Positions 46,622 to 59,210 of a stretch of DNA of 64,000 nt are shown in pieces; position 1 is the first letter of the stretch, and each line of letters begins with the position of its first letter. Location: the NCBI GenBank assembly GCA_037367405.1, contig JAZKJV010006053.1, positions 186,001 through 250,000 of the forward strand. The letters run 5' to 3'. Position numbers and translations under genes: made by a program. A model generated the notes under the pieces. It saw only the letters and a list, made by a program, of their open reading frames with translations, was not told where the DNA came from and made no database searches. Origin of the DNA: Ottelia alismoides (taxonomy: Eukaryota; Streptophyta; Magnoliopsida; Alismatales; Hydrocharitaceae).

Positions 46622-49600
46622 ATGTCAGACAACAAGGGTGACACCTTCTCGTCCGGAGCCTTCAAGGGCCCGGCTCCCATCGCTAAGATGGATGGGACCA
46701 ACTATGAATTGTGGTCCATGCAGTTTCTCACCCCCATGCAGTGCAACAACAAGGAGCACATCCTGACAGATCCAGAGCCAACGGATAAGACTGGGGTAAA
46801 TGCTTCTTGGAAGCAAGATGATGCGTGCGCGCGTGTTTGGCTTTGTGGGACTCTTACTACAGAAATAGCCAATGATATTCTAACTCAGCACACTGCCAAG
46901 GCAATGTGAGACCCTTTGGCATCCACCTATGCAAGGCGAAGAATGAGGCCAAGATCCTTCAACTACAGTTTGATATCTACAATACTAAACAGAATGGACG
47001 TCCCCTACATGTTTACTACTCTTAGCTACGTGGCATGGTTGAAAAGCTTCATAGCTACATGCCCAATACGACGTCTACTGAGCAGCAGAAGACGTATAGA
47101 AACTCCACGATGATTGGAGTTTTCATGGCTGGACTTGATACAGAGTATGATGCTGCACGTACTCATATCCTTACCGGAACTACCATTCTCCCTATAGAGG
47201 AGGCATATAGTCGTATCAGCGGATCATCATCCCTTCAACAGCCACGTCTTCGCACTCCTCAACGATGGCCGCTTCTCGTGGCCGAGGTGGGGCAATCCAG
47301 TCCAGAGGACACACACCTCGAGGAAGAGGCGGTGGATGCCAACATGATCCATGCACCTACTGCCGCAAGCCTGGACATACAGAGGATACGTGCTATCAGA
47401 AGTATGGATATCATGTTTCTGGTCGAGCAACAGAGCAAATTGTGTCTTCAGAGACTTCAGCTCTCCAGACCGATCCTCGCCTGGATGATATTGTCTCCCG
47501 TATTCTAGAGATCATGACTCCTACTACTGACACCACCACTACAGATACCGTTGCAGCAGCCAGAGCCTCTTCGAGCTCCTCGGGTATCACCTATGCCTTT
47601 ACTGGTAGTACGAATGCAGACATGACAGAATGGATTATGAATTCTGGTGCTTCTCACCACTTGTGTGGAGATAGAACGTAGTTGAGATCCTACAGGGCTA
47701 TACCACCTGGCAGATGGGTTGTCATTGCTAATGGCGACCACTTACCCGTTACAGGACAGGGAGAGGTGCATTTGACACCGTCCATGCACCTGAAGAATGT
47801 TTTATATGCGCTTACCTTTCAGATGAACTTACTTTCTATTAGTCAGATCACTAAGGATCTGCATTGTCGTGCCATCTTTGATCCTTCGTCTCTTGTGTTT
47901 CAGAACATACTCACAGGCAGGGTGATTGGGTGTGGCCGTGAGCAGCGGGGACTCTACAAAGGTCCAACCTCCTAATGCTAGTGTTTCTGATATATCTACT
48001 GGACATGTCTCTCCTTATCTGTGGCACCTTAGGTTTGGACATCTTCCTTTGCATAAGCTATGTCATGTTCCTCCCTACAGTGTGAGGCATGTCAACTTGG
48101 GAAGCATCATCGTTCCTCCTTTCCATCCCGTCAGAATCGGAGCAGTTCTCAACTATTTGAGCTCATTCATTTAAACATTTGGGGTACTAGTCGTGTTCCT
48201 GATCACCAAGGACACCGTTTTTATCTTGTCGATGTCGATGATTTTTCTAGACTTTCCTCGGTCTTCTTATTGAAGAATAAGTCTGAGGTTGGATGCGTTA
48301 TCAAGTATTTTATTAATGAAGTAAAGAATATTTTTTCTGTCAATGTCAAGTATCTCTATTCTGAGAATGCTTTGGAACTTTGTACCTTACAGCTTTATGA
48401 GTTTCTTAGATCCCATGGAATTGTTCACAGACCTCATGTGCCTACACTTCCCAGCAAAACAGTGTTGCCGAGTGCAAACACTGTCACTTACTTGATGTGA
48501 CTAGAACATTGTTGATACAGAGTCGTGATCCTCATGCTTACTGGGATGATGTTGTCCTTACTGGTTTCTATTTGGTAAATTGTATGCCCTTGTCCGTGTT
48601 AGGAGAAAAGATTCCTTTCTCGATTGTGTTTTCCGAGAAGTATCTTTTCTCTCTTAGACCTCATGTGTTTGGATATGTTGCATTCATTCATGATGTCTCT
48701 CCATGGCGTGACAAGCTCTCTCCTAGAGTTGTCAAGTGTGTGTTTGTCGGCTACTCTCGTACCTAGAAGGGGTATCATTGCTTTGATCCATTAAGGCAGA
48801 AATATTTTGTTAGTGCTGAAGTTACTTTCTTTGAGTCTGTCATGTATTTTTCTCCTACAGGTGACAGACTAGCTTCATCTGACTCTGATGATGAGATATA
48901 CATGCCACCACCTCCTACAATTGGTCCTTTACCTTCACCACCTCCACCATCTCCTCCACTTCCTCCTTTGGTTCAGTTTTTGCCTTGTGTTTTCCCTCGC
49001 AGGTCTCGCTCTGTTCGCAATGCTCACAGGCATTGCCCATCATCCACCATGTCTCATGTATGTAATGAGCATATTGCTTCTACTGATGGCACTACCGAGT
49101 TGATCGTGCAACAGAATTCTAGACAGGATGAGCAGGTGCCCTCTCAAGAGGGAAATTTACAGGCCCCAGACTTGGCAGATGACCTTGACGTGCTAATTTC
49201 TCTACGAAAGTAGAAACGGGTGTATGCCACTTACCCTTTTGCAGCCCAGGTTTCTTTGAACAGGTTGTCAAAGGATTTCAAGATATTTACTTTGGCGCTA
49301 TCAGTTGTGGAGATACCACAGATGTATCAGGAGGCTCTCAAAGATAGCCAGTAGAGGTTAGCCATGGAGGAGGATATGGTTGCGCTACAATCACGTGGTA
49401 CGTGGAGTCTTGTTTCTGTTCCTGTTGATACATCTGTTGTGAGATGCAAATGGGTGTTCACTGTGAAACACCGAGCGGATGGAAGCATTGATCGCTATAA
49501 GGCGAGACTTGTGGCACGAGGTTTCACCCAGATATATGGGGTGGGCTATCAGGATACTTTCTCTCTAGTTGCCAGACATTCTACTCTACATATTCTCCTT

Positions 49601-50435
49601 GCAGTTGCTGTGACACGAGATTGGCCCCTTTATCAGCTTGATGTGAAGAATGCATTCCTCTATGGTGATCTACAGGAGGAGGTCTACATACAGCAGCCAC
49701 CTGGGTTTGTTGCTGAGGGGGAGTGCCAGAAGGTTTGCAGGTTACAAAACGCTATCTATGGCCTCAAACAGAGTCCAAGGCACAGTTCCAAAAGCTCTCA
49801 GACTTGATAGAGCAGTAGGGGTTTGTTTGTGAGATTAACTGTCGATCACTCCTTGTTCATGCAGATGACCTAGAGAGGTACTACAGTCATTCGTGTTTAT
49901 GCTGATGACATTATTATTACAGGGGATGACGAGCAGGGCATTCAGAGTGCCAAGGACTTCCTAGGTCAGCAGTTTGTGACCAAGGACCTTGGACATTTAC
50001 GTTACTTCCTTGGACTAGAGTTTGCTAGGAACAAGGAAGGAAATATCGGTATCGATATCGTTTCGATACAATGTCGATATCGATATATCGGCGATATATC
50101 GGCGATAGATCGACGCATATCGCCGAAACCCGGTATCCACCAAGGCATTTTCTCCTGTCGATATCCGATATCGTCCATATCGGCGATATATCGGTGACCT
50201 GTCAATACCGATATATCGACGATATATCGCGATATGGCGATCCCTGGCTAGGAACCAACGGGGTCTTGTGAATCTGTGATGACCCAGAGGAAGTATGTTA
50301 TAGATCTTCTTTCAGAAATAGACATGGCAGATTGCAGACCTGCAACTACTCCGCTTGACCCGAGTATGAACTTCTATGATGATGATACTGAGGAAGTCGA
50401 CAAAAGGAGGTACATAGAGCTTATTGGCAAGCTAT
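46622..50435 (+). pseudogene. copia-1 gag, protease, integrase, RT and start of RNase H
   Basis: Gag from ATG 46622 (PIAKMDGTNYELWSMQFLT). Zinc knuckle CTYCRKPGHTEDTC near 47360. Protease MNSGASHHL near 47638, where the catalytic DSG is NSG. Integrase: LWHLRFGHL, then LNIWGTSRV, in which the first catalytic Asp (LDIWG in copia-2) is Asn. RT: WVFTVKHRADGSIDRYKARL, LDVKNAFLYGDL, then YADDIIIT near 49897. Breaks include TGA at 46907, a 1-nt deletion near 46927, TAG at 47679 and others. The RT/RNase H junction holds the MITE at 50033-50246, and the frame is cut by copia-2 at 50436. Confidence 0.9.
50033..50246. mobile_element. 214-bp CGATATATCG MITE in copia-1, 9-bp TSD
   Basis: Flanked by GCTAGGAAC on both sides (50024-50032, 50247-50255), a perfect 9-bp TSD. 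Made almost entirely of ATATCGGCGATATATCGG-type palindromes, like the subterminal zones of the larger element at 25539-26591. Copia-2 lacks it at the same site (CCAGGAACCAACGG near 54710), which is an empty-site control. Confidence 0.85.
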
Positions 50436-50579
50436 TGTTGAGATATTCACTATTTTTAGTATTATCTTTTGTAATTTTCTAATTTTCCATTCTTCTTTAT
50501 GTAATTTGCCCAATGGGCTCCTCTCCTATATAAAGGAACCCTTGGACCTCATAATTTATCTCAGTATGTTCCCTTAACA
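50436..50579 (+). repeat. 5' LTR of copia-2
   Basis: 144 bp, TGTTGAGATATTCAC..CCCTTAACA. TATA region TCCTATATAAAGG near 50525. Compare 63328-63473. Confidence 0.92.
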
Positions 50580-50591
50580 TGGTATCGGAGC

Positions 50592-51288
50592 CACGGTCGT
50601 AGACCGGAGTTCCCTTGTCCAATCCTAACCCACCCTAACCTTAACCCGCCACCGACCCCCGACCCCAATGCCTCCGCGCCCAGATCCCTACGCCGAGGAC
50701 CCTCCACGCCCAGGTCCTCCGCACCCAGATGCCCAGGTCCCTCCACGCGTAGACCCTTCGCGCCCAGGCGCACCTGCGCTGAGGTCCATGCACGACCAGG
50801 CCCTGCGCACCCAGGCTTCTCCCGCGCGACTAGGCCCTACGCACCCAGGCATGCGCGACCAGGCCTTGCGCCGAGGTCCCTGCGCGACCAGGTCTCTGCG
50901 CACCCGGCTTCACCAACGCCTAGGCGCCCCGACGTCCAGGCCCCTTGCGCTCAGGCCCTTCCCCATGCGTCCAGGCCCCTTCCGCACCAGGCCCCTTGCT
51001 CCCAAGCACCCGTGTCCAAGCTCTTGTGCCCCCTGCACCCTGGCCCCCTAAGCCGCGAGTCAGCCCCTACTTACGCCTCTGAGCATATCCACGGATAGTT
51101 CTGCGATTGGATTTCTACCGGAGAACGTGATTTCGAACCTCTAAGTCATGTTTTCCGGCAAGCGACAGGGATTAGTAAGGATGGTTGTATGAGTCTACAC
51201 GTACAACCAATCATCTGTATGATTCTATAGACTCGTTTATATCGGTCTACTCCCTAGTTGAATTCTGTTATTTGGCTATTTTATCATA
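50592..51288 (+). other. copia-2 leader with C-rich repeats
   Basis: 50640-51060 consists of imperfect repeats of CGCGACCAGGCCCTGCGCACCC and CCCAGGTCCC-like words. Open frames through it on both strands (Pro/Arg-rich, Gly/Arg-rich) are compositional. The copia-1 leader has a different C-rich block here. Confidence 0.65.
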
Positions 51289-54200
51289 ATGTCATATAAC
51301 AAGGGTGACATCTTCTCGTCTGAAGCCTTCAAGGGTCCGGCTCCATCGCTAAGATGGATGGGATCAACTATGAGTTGTAGTCCATGCAGTTTCTCACCGA
51401 CGTGCAATGCAACAACAAGGAGCACACTGACAGATCCAGAACCAACGGATAAGACTGGGGCAAATGCTTCTTGGAAGCAAGATGATGCGTACGCGCATGT
51501 TTGGCTTTGTGGGACTCTTACTACAGAGATAGCCAATGATATTCTAACTCAGCCTACTGCCAAGGCAATGTGGGACACTTTGGCATCCACCTATGCACAG
51601 GCGAAGAATGAGGCCAAGATCCTTCAACTACAATTTGATATCTACAATACCAAGCAGAATGGTCGCCCCTTGCATGTTTACTACTCTTCGCTACATGGCA
51701 TGTTTGAACAGCTACATAGCTACATGCCCATTACAACGTCTACTGAACACCAGAAGACATGTAGGAACTCCACGATGGTTGGAGTTTTCATGGTTGGACT
51801 TGATTCAGAGTATGATGTTGCACGTACTCATCTTCTTACAGGAGCTACCATCCCCCCTATAGAGGAGGCCTATAGCCATCTCAGTTGGATCATCATCCCT
51901 TCGACAGCCACGTCTTCGCACTCTTCAATGACGGCCGCTTCTCGTAGTCGAGGTAGGGCGATCCAGTCTAGAGGGCGCACACCTTGAGGAAGAGGCGGTG
52001 GACGCCAACGTGGTCCCTGCACTTACTGTCGCAAGCATGGACATGCAGAGGATACATGCTATCAGAAGCATGGAAATCCCGTTCCTAGTCGAGCAACAGA
52101 GCAAATTGTATCTTCATAGACGCCAGCTCCCCCGGTCGATCCTCGCCTAGATGATATGGTCTCTCGTATTCGAGAGATCATGACTCCTACTGCTGACACC
52201 ACCAAAGATACTGCTGCAGCAGCCAGAGCATCTTCGAGCTCCGCAGGTATCACCTATGCCTTTACTGGTAGTACGAATGCAGACATGACAGAGTGGGTTA
52301 TGGACTCTGGTGCTTCTCACCACTTGTGTGGAGTTAGAACGCAGCTAAAGTCCTACAGGGCTATACCACATGGCAGATGGGTTGTCATTGCTAATGACGA
52401 CCACTTACCCGTTACAGGAGAGGGGGAGATGCAGTTGACACCGTCCATGCGCCTGAAGAATATTTTATATGCTCCTGCCTTTCAGATGAATTTACTTTTT
52501 ATTAGTCAGATCACTAAGGATATGCATTGTCGTGCCATCTTTGACCCTTCGTCTCTTGTGTTTCAGGATATACTCACGGGCAGGGTCATTGGGTGTGGCC
52601 GTGAGCAGCGGGGACTCTACAGACTGGTCCAACCTCCTCATGCTAATGTTTCTATTATACCTACCGGACCTGTCTCTCCTTATCTGTGGCACCTTAGGTT
52701 TAGACATCTTCCTCTATAGAAGTTATGTCATGTTCACCCTCAGATTTCTACGAGATCCTCCTTACAGTGTGAGGCATGTCAACTTGGGAAGCATCATCGT
52801 TCCTCATTTCCATCCCGTCAGAGTCGGAGCAGTTCTCAACTATTTGAGCTCCTTCATTTAGACATTTGGGGTCCTAGTCGTGTTCCTGATCTCCAAGGAC
52901 ATTGTTTTTATCTTGTAGTTGTCGATGATTTTTCTAGACTTTCCTGGGTCTTCTTATTGAAGAATAAGTATGAGGCTGGATCCGTTATCAAGTATTTTAT
53001 TAATGAAATAAAGAACATTTTTTCTGCCAATGTCAAGTATCTCCGTTCTGATAATGCCTTGGAATTTTGCACCTTACATCTTTTTGAGTTCCTTAGATCC
53101 ATGGCATTGTTCACCAGACCTCATGTGTCTACACTTCCCAACAGAATGGTGTTGCCGAGCGCAAACACTGTCACTTACTTGATGTGACCATAACATTGTT
53201 GATACAGACCTCATGCTTAATGGGGTGATGTTATCCTTACTACTTGTTATTTGGTAAATCGTATGCCCTCGTCCGTGTAGGAGAGAAAATTCCTTTATCG
53301 ATTGCATTTCCCGAGAATGATCTCTTCTCTATTACATCTCGTGTGTTTGGATCTGTTGCTTTTGTTCATGATGTCTCTCCAGGACATGACAAGCTCTCTC
53401 CTAGAGCTGTCAAGTGTGTGTTTGTCAGTTACTCTCGTACCCACAAGGGGTGTCGTTGTTTTGATCCACTAAGCTAGAAATATTTTGTTAGTGCTGACGT
53501 TAGTTTCTTTGAGTGGGTCATGTATTTTTCTCCTACAGATGACAGACTTACTCTATCAGACTCCGATGATAAGATATACATGCCACCACCTCCTACACTT
53601 GGTCTTTCACCTTCACCTACTCCTCTTCCACCACCTTCACCTCATCCTCCATTGGTTCAGTTCTTATCTCGTGTTTTTCCTCGCAGATCTCGCTCTGTTC
53701 GCCATGCTCACAAGCATTGCCCATAACCCAGCACGTCTCAGGGATGTAATGAGCATATTGTTTCTATTGATGGCACTACTGAGTTGACTGTACAACAGGA
53801 TTCTAGACAGGAGGAGCAGGTACCCTCTCAGGAGGGAAATTTATAGGCCCAGGACTTGGTAGATGATCTTGATGTGCTGATTGCTCTGTGAAAGCAAAAA
53901 TAGGTGTGTGCTACTTACCCTCTTGCATCCCAGATTTCTTTGAGCAGGTTGTCAGAGGATTTCAGGAGATTTACTTTGGCACTATCAGTTGTGCAGATCA
54001 CAGACGTATCAGGAGGCTCTCAAAGGTAGTCAGTGAAGGTTAACCATGGAGGAGGAGATGGTTGCGCTACAGTCACGTGGTACGTGGAGTCTTGTTTCTA
54101 CTACTGTTGATACATCTGTTGAGGGATGCAAATGGGTTGTGAAACACCGTGCGGATGGAAGTGTGGATCGTTATAAGGCAAGACTTGTGGCACGAGGGTT

Positions 54201-55124
54201 CACCCAGACATATGGGATGGACTATCAGGATACTTTCTCTCCAGTTGCCAGACGTTCTACTCTACATATTCTCCTTATTGTTGTTGTGACACGAGATTGG
54301 CCTCTTTATCAGCTTGATGTGAAGAATACATTCCTTTATGGTGATCTACAGGATGAGGTCTACATGAAGCACCCACCTGGGTTTGTTGTTGAGGGGGAGT
54401 GTCAGAAGGTTTGCAGGTTACACAAGGCTATCTATGGCCTCAAACAGAGTCCAAGAGCATGGTTCCAAAAGCTCTCGAACTTGATAGAGCAGTAGGGGTT
54501 TGTGAGATCAACTGTTGATCACTCGTTGATCACCCGTTGTTCATATAGAAGACCCAGAGAGGTACTACAATCATTCTTGTTTATGTTGATGATATTATTA
54601 TTACAAAGGAGGACGAGCAGGGAATTCAGGGTACCAAGGACTTACTAGGTCAGCAGTTTGTGACCAAGGACCTTGGACATTTACGTTACTTCCTTGGAAT
54701 AGAGTTTTCCAGGAACCAACGGGATCTTGTGATGACCCAAAGGAAGTATGTTATCGATCTTTTTTCAGAGACAGGTATGGCAGATTGCAGACCTGCCACT
54801 ACTCCGCTTGACCCAAGCATGAAGTTCTATGATGATGATACTGAGGAGGTCGACAAGAGGAGGTACAGAGAGCTTGTTGGTAAGCTACTATATGTAACTA
54901 TTACCAGGCCCGACACATCACTTGTCGTGAACAAAGTAAGTCAGTTTATGGAGCAGCCCAGACAGGCACATATGGATGCAGTCCATATGATTCTGAGATG
55001 CTTGAAGACTTCATCCGGTACTGGACTTCTTTTCAGCGGAGGCACATCTCTCTCAGTGACAATATGCGCATATGCAGATTATGTGGGTGTCCAAAGGATA
55101 GGAAGACTGCATCTGGCTTTGTTG
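51289..55124 (+). pseudogene. copia-2 gag, protease, integrase, RT and RNase H (first part)
   Basis: Gag 51289-51987 (LTDPEPTDKTGANASWKQDD, NILTQ-like), frame broken near 51340. Zinc knuckle CTYCRKHGHAEDTC near 52020. Protease MDSGASHHL near 52301, catalytic Asp kept. Integrase LDIWGPSRV near 52859 and VVDDFSRLSWVFLL. RT 54046-54495 with a two-residue deletion against copia-1 (KWVVKH versus KWVFTVKH), then YVDDIIIT near 54580. RNase H ADYVG near 55075, where the element at 55130 interrupts. Several stops and shifts. Confidence 0.9.
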
Positions 55125-55129
55125 TGTTC

Positions 55130-55580
55130 TGATGCAGCGTAACCCCAAATTATAGGGCCGAATTATTAATTAATTTTAGTGGTTAATTTTATTTACGTTT
55201 TTAAGTTGTTGCATTTTTATTTAAATAAAGAGATCGTGTGTGATCTCAATTTGAATTTTAAATTAGTCGATTAATTAGTTAGATTCCAATTAGGATAATT
55301 AGTGGTCAAATTAATTAGTTTTCTATTTTTGTAAATCCATCCCTCCTATATAAAGGGATGAGGGTCCAGTGTTTTTGGTCAGTCAAGTATTAAGAAAATT
55401 TGAGTTTATCTCATTATCTCTCCCTGTCTCTCATCTCTCCTCCCGCGATCTCCGCATTCTTCTCCCTCAATCTCTCGTATTCCCGACGAGTTCTTCTTCT
55501 CAACCCCTCTACTTTTCTCCACCAAAATTTCTACCAAAAAAATTATTATTATTATCGCCACGCGATTTCAGTTTGCATCA
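55130..55580 (+). repeat. 5' LTR of element A
   Basis: 451 bp, with GAGATCGTGTGTGATCTC at 55230-55247 and CTATATAAAGGGATG near 55347. The pair is at 56974-57421. Confidence 0.9.
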
Positions 55581-55594
55581 ATTGGTATCAGAGC

Positions 55595-56269
55595 ATGGAA
55601 ACCAAATCGTTCCTACGATTCGACGATCCGGTCGAGTATTGGCGTTTGAAGTTTAATCTCAGCCATCTATCTCATGGTTCGCGCGCGCATTCACGTTCAA
55701 AGAAGTTCCGGCAGCGACTTGTATTGTGCATCAAGGTTCAAGCATGGCTGGACGCGCTAATCGACGAAGATTCAACCGCCAACGACCAAAATCAGATCTG
55801 TGCAACCGCTGTTCAATCCGATTTCGAAGCAAAAAACAAAGGTACGGACGAAGAATCTGGATTCGAAGTCGAAGTTGCTATCCAGGGATTAAAATGTAAA
55901 GAAAACGACAATTCGGGACCCATATTCGATGAAGAGCTCGCAGATGGAAAATCTGAACTCCTCGACGAGTTCGCGGTTGAAGTTACGGTACAAGCGGATG
56001 CCCTTCTTCCATTCTCGCCAACTGCTGGGCACTCCCTCTTCCCCAGCCAGCCTCCGCCGCCCGCCTCTCCGCTGTCTCCCTCTTGCCGCCTTCCTCTCCC
56101 GGCTCCCCACAAGCCTCACCGACGACCCCTTTCGCGACCCTCCCAGCCATCCCGCTCGAACCTCCTTCTCGCCCCCTTCACCTACAGCTCGTCCACGCCA
56201 ACACCCTCCCCCTCGCGCCTGCGCCGCCTCCTCTCGCCCCGCCAGCACCACCCAACCCCCCCGCGATAA
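55595..56269 (+). CDS. ORF of element A, starts at the PBS
   Basis: 225 codons. N-terminus METKSFLRFDDPVEYWRLKF, then SRAHSRSKKFRQRL and KVQAWLDALIDED. An acidic middle follows (about residues 75-130), then a Pro/Ser-rich part from the C-rich cassette. B and C encode a clearly related first 60 residues (F/S-LRF-D/N-DP-V/I-EYWRL, K/R-F-x-x-RL, V-x-A-x-LD). No known domain. It could be a reduced gag-like protein or the relic of one. Confidence 0.45.
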   Translation: METKSFLRFDDPVEYWRLKFNLSHLSHGSRAHSRSKKFRQRLVLCIKVQAWLDALIDEDSTANDQNQICATAVQSDFEAKNKGTDEESGFEVEVAIQGLKCKENDNSGPIFDEELADGKSELLDEFAVEVTVQADALLPFSPTAGHSLFPSQPPPPASPLSPSCRLPLPAPHKPHRRPLSRPSQPSRSNLLLAPFTYSSSTPTPSPSRLRRLLSPRQHHPTPPR

Positions 56270-56973
56270 CCTCTCCCTCGCCATCCTTCCTACTCCCCAG
56301 CGTCGCCTTCACCATCCCCTTCCCTCCCCTCTGGCGCCGCCTCCCTCCAACTTCGACCCCACGCACACGCGGCTCCGCCGACTCCAGTCGCGCCCTCCTC
56401 GGCACTCCTCGCCCTCCGCGCGTAACCCTCGCGCTCCCCGCCCTCCCGCCTATGGCTCCCCCCGCCAACGCACCCCGCACCATCTCCCGCACCGCCAGAA
56501 ACGATCAGCACCCCTATCGTTCCCCACTTGCGCCATCATCGCGCATCTCCTCCACCTGCATGACCCAGCTGCCGCAGCCAAGCACCACCACCGCGAGACC
56601 CCCACGCCGCCATCGCCTGCGTCGACGCCCTTGCAGCCGTTGTGGCGACAATTTGAAGGTCCAAACCCTAACAAGAGGGCCGGCATCCATGGGATTCGAC
56701 TCCCGTAAGATGTGGAGAAAACAACAAATTGAGATAAATTGCAGGAAGGTCCTCCCTCCCTTAAGTTTTTATCAAAAGGTTTATTTGGAGGAATTATTCA
56801 ACTTAATTGAAGGGGTACGAAAATTGCAGAAATGCCCTCCAATTGGAAAGAACTACAAACGTAACGTTGAAAGGGATCTAATTGCAGGCTACAATTTCAA
56901 AGACGATTTCTCCAACGCCGCATCTACATCAAGCAATTCGTCGACAGACGAATTTTTAAAAGCGAAGGAGAGT

Positions 56974-57421
56974 TGATGCAGTGTAACCCCAAATTATAGG
57001 GCCGAATATTAATTAATTTTAGTGGTTAATTTATTTACGTTTTAAGTTGTCGCATTTTTATTTAAATAAAGAGATCGTGTGTGATCTCAATTTGAATTTT
57101 AAATTTGTCGGTTAATTAGTTAGAGTTCAATTAGGATAATTAGTGGTCAAATTAATTAGTTTTCTATTTTTGTAAATCCATCCCTCCTATATAAAGGGAT
57201 GAGGGTCCAGTGTTTTTGGTCAGTCAAGTATTAAGAAATTTGAGTTTATCTCATTATCTCTCCATGTTTCTCCTCTCTCCTCCCGCGATCTCCGCGTTCT
57301 TCTCCCTCAACCTCTCGTATTCCCGACGAGTCTTCTTCTCAACCCCTCTACTTTTCTCCACCAAAATTTCTACCAAAAAATTATTATTATTATTATCGCC
57401 GCGCGATTTCAGTTTGCATCA
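56974..57421 (+). repeat. 3' LTR of element A
   Basis: 448 bp, close to 55130-55580, with small indels. Followed by ATT and then the LTR of B. Confidence 0.9.
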
Positions 57422-57424
57422 ATT

Positions 57425-57893
57425 TGATGCAGCGTGACTCGACATTATAGGGCCGAATATCTTTTTAATTTTAATTGTCAATCTTATTTATGTTTATTTA
57501 AATTATCGTGTCTTTAATTAAATAAATGAGATCTCCTGTGATCTCAATAAATCAATTTGATTTTCAAATTAGGTAGATAGTCAGTTAATTAGTTAGAGTC
57601 ATTTTAGGATAATTAGTTGTCAATTTTAATTAATTTCTATTTTTGTAATCCCATCCCTCCTATATAAAGGGATGGTGGTCCATTGTTTAGAGGCAGTTCA
57701 AGTTATGAAAAATTGAGAATTACCTCTATCTCCCTCTCTTGTCTCCTTTCTCCCTCAACGCGGTCTACGCGCTTCTTCTTCCTTAAACCTCTCGTTCTGC
57801 GACGAGCGTTCTTCTCTCAACCCCTCCATTTTCTTCTACCAAAAATCCACAAAAAAATTATTTTTCGCCGCGCCAAAATCCCTATTTGCATCA
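57425..57893 (+). repeat. 5' LTR of element B
   Basis: 469 bp with GAGATCTCCTGTGATCTC and CTATATAAAGGGATGG. Pairs with 62457-62910 and is closer in sequence to the E1 LTR than to A. Confidence 0.9.
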
Positions 57894-57907
57894 TTTGGTA
57901 TCAGAGC

Positions 57908-58531
57908 ATGACAACCGAATCGTCCCTACGATTCAACGATCCTGTTGAATATTGGCGTTTGAAGTTTGGTTTCAGCCGTCCGTCTCATAGTTCGCGCTCG
58001 CACTCACATTCAAAGAAGTTCCAGCAGCGACTTATATCATGCATCAAGGTGCACGCACGGTTAGATGCGCTAACCGACGAAGATCTCGCTGTCAACAACG
58101 AAACCCCCGCTGGGAACACAGATTCGACCGCTGTTCAGATCGTAGCGGAGGAAAAAAAGCGACGAAACAGTGGTTGTCCCGGAGGTTTCAGATCAGGCCC
58201 CTTTACCAGTGGCGGCCCCAATGGCAGTCCCAGCCCCCCCAGCGGCCCCCCAGGCCGTCCAGACCCTCGTCGCACCACCGGCGGCCCCTCCCGCTGCCCC
58301 CACCACCTCCGCCCCCTCTCGCTGCACCGTCATCCCCGCGACCCCCTCGCCTTCCCGGTCCGACCCTCCCCGCTACCATCACCACTCCCCAGCCCGCGCC
58401 CAGTGCCCTGCCGCCATCGCCCTCCCCCATCCCTTCCGCCTGCACCTCCTCTTCCCCAGCCCCTTCCTGTCCACCGCCTCTCCCTACTCTCGCCAACACA
58501 CCCCGCGCACACCAGCCCCTCTCCCTGTTGA
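57908..58531 (+). CDS. ORF of element B, starts at the PBS
   Basis: 208 codons from an ATG abutting the PBS. N-terminus MTTESSLRFNDPVEYWRLKF, then SHSKKFQQRL and KVHARLDALTDED, related to A and C. From about residue 90 it is Pro/Ser/Arg-rich, read from the C-rich cassette. Function unknown. Confidence 0.42.
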   Translation: MTTESSLRFNDPVEYWRLKFGFSRPSHSSRSHSHSKKFQQRLISCIKVHARLDALTDEDLAVNNETPAGNTDSTAVQIVAEEKKRRNSGCPGGFRSGPFTSGGPNGSPSPPSGPPGRPDPRRTTGGPSRCPHHLRPLSLHRHPRDPLAFPVRPSPLPSPLPSPRPVPCRHRPPPSLPPAPPLPQPLPVHRLSLLSPTHPAHTSPSPC

Positions 58532-58723
58532 CTCCGTCACCTCTCCCACCGAGCCCCAAATCGCCACCGCCGCCCCCTTCTCATCCCCACCCCTCCCGCA
58601 TCCCACGCCCTCCCTCCTCTCCAAGTCCTCACCGGCGCCGACCCCCGGGTCTTCCCTTCCCCTCCCGTACTCGCCACCCTCACCCCTGCGCCGCACCCGT
58701 GCCTCCCTCACCGCTGTAGCGCA

Positions 58724-59196
58724 TGATGCAGCACAAAATTAAAATATAGGGCATGATATTTTTATCCGTTAATTTTATTTACGCTTATTCGATTGTCGTA
58801 TTTTTATTTTAATTAAAGAGATCGCGTGTGATATCAATTTAGTAGTTAGAGTCGATTAGAGATTTGAATTTATTTCAAATCAATTAGTTAGTTGGTTAGA
58901 GTCAATTAGGATAAGTAGTTTTGAATTTGAATTTTGATTTCTATTTTTGTAATCTCATCCCTCCTGTAAAAAGGGATGACGGTCTATTGTTTTAAAATGG
59001 TTCAGTTAATATGAAAATTTGAGATTCATCTCATTATCTCTCTCTCTCTCGTTATTTCTCTCCCTCAACGTGTTCTTCACGTCTTTCATCTCCAAAATCC
59101 CATGCAACCGGCACGTTCTCCTCTCTCTTCCTCTCCTCTCTAAATTTCTCCACCAAACAACTATTTTTCACCGTTGCAAATTTTTATTTTGCATCA
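58724..59196 (+). repeat. 5' LTR of element C
   Basis: 473 bp, with GAGATCGCGTGTGATATC (palindrome broken by one base). The partner is 61457-61934. A (CT)n run in U5 differs in length between the two. Confidence 0.9.
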
Positions 59197-59210
59197 TTTG
59201 GTATCAGAGC

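Larger units (their letters stand above)
55130..57421 (+). mobile_element. element A: non-autonomous LTR retrotransposon
   Basis: LTRs 55130-55580 and 56974-57421. PBS TGGTATCAGAGC at 55583-55594. Purine tract AAAGCGAAGGAGAGT before 56974. The interior has a PBS-abutting ORF, a C-rich cassette (about 56010-56660), then CAAACCCTAAC and a 3' domain of about 300 bp that also occurs in B, C and E1. No retroviral-type enzymes. Confidence 0.88.

Noticed and set aside
55130..57421. Element A as an independent insertion
   Set aside because: Its left flank TGTTC does not match its right flank ATTTG. The match is at 62911-62915, beyond B.
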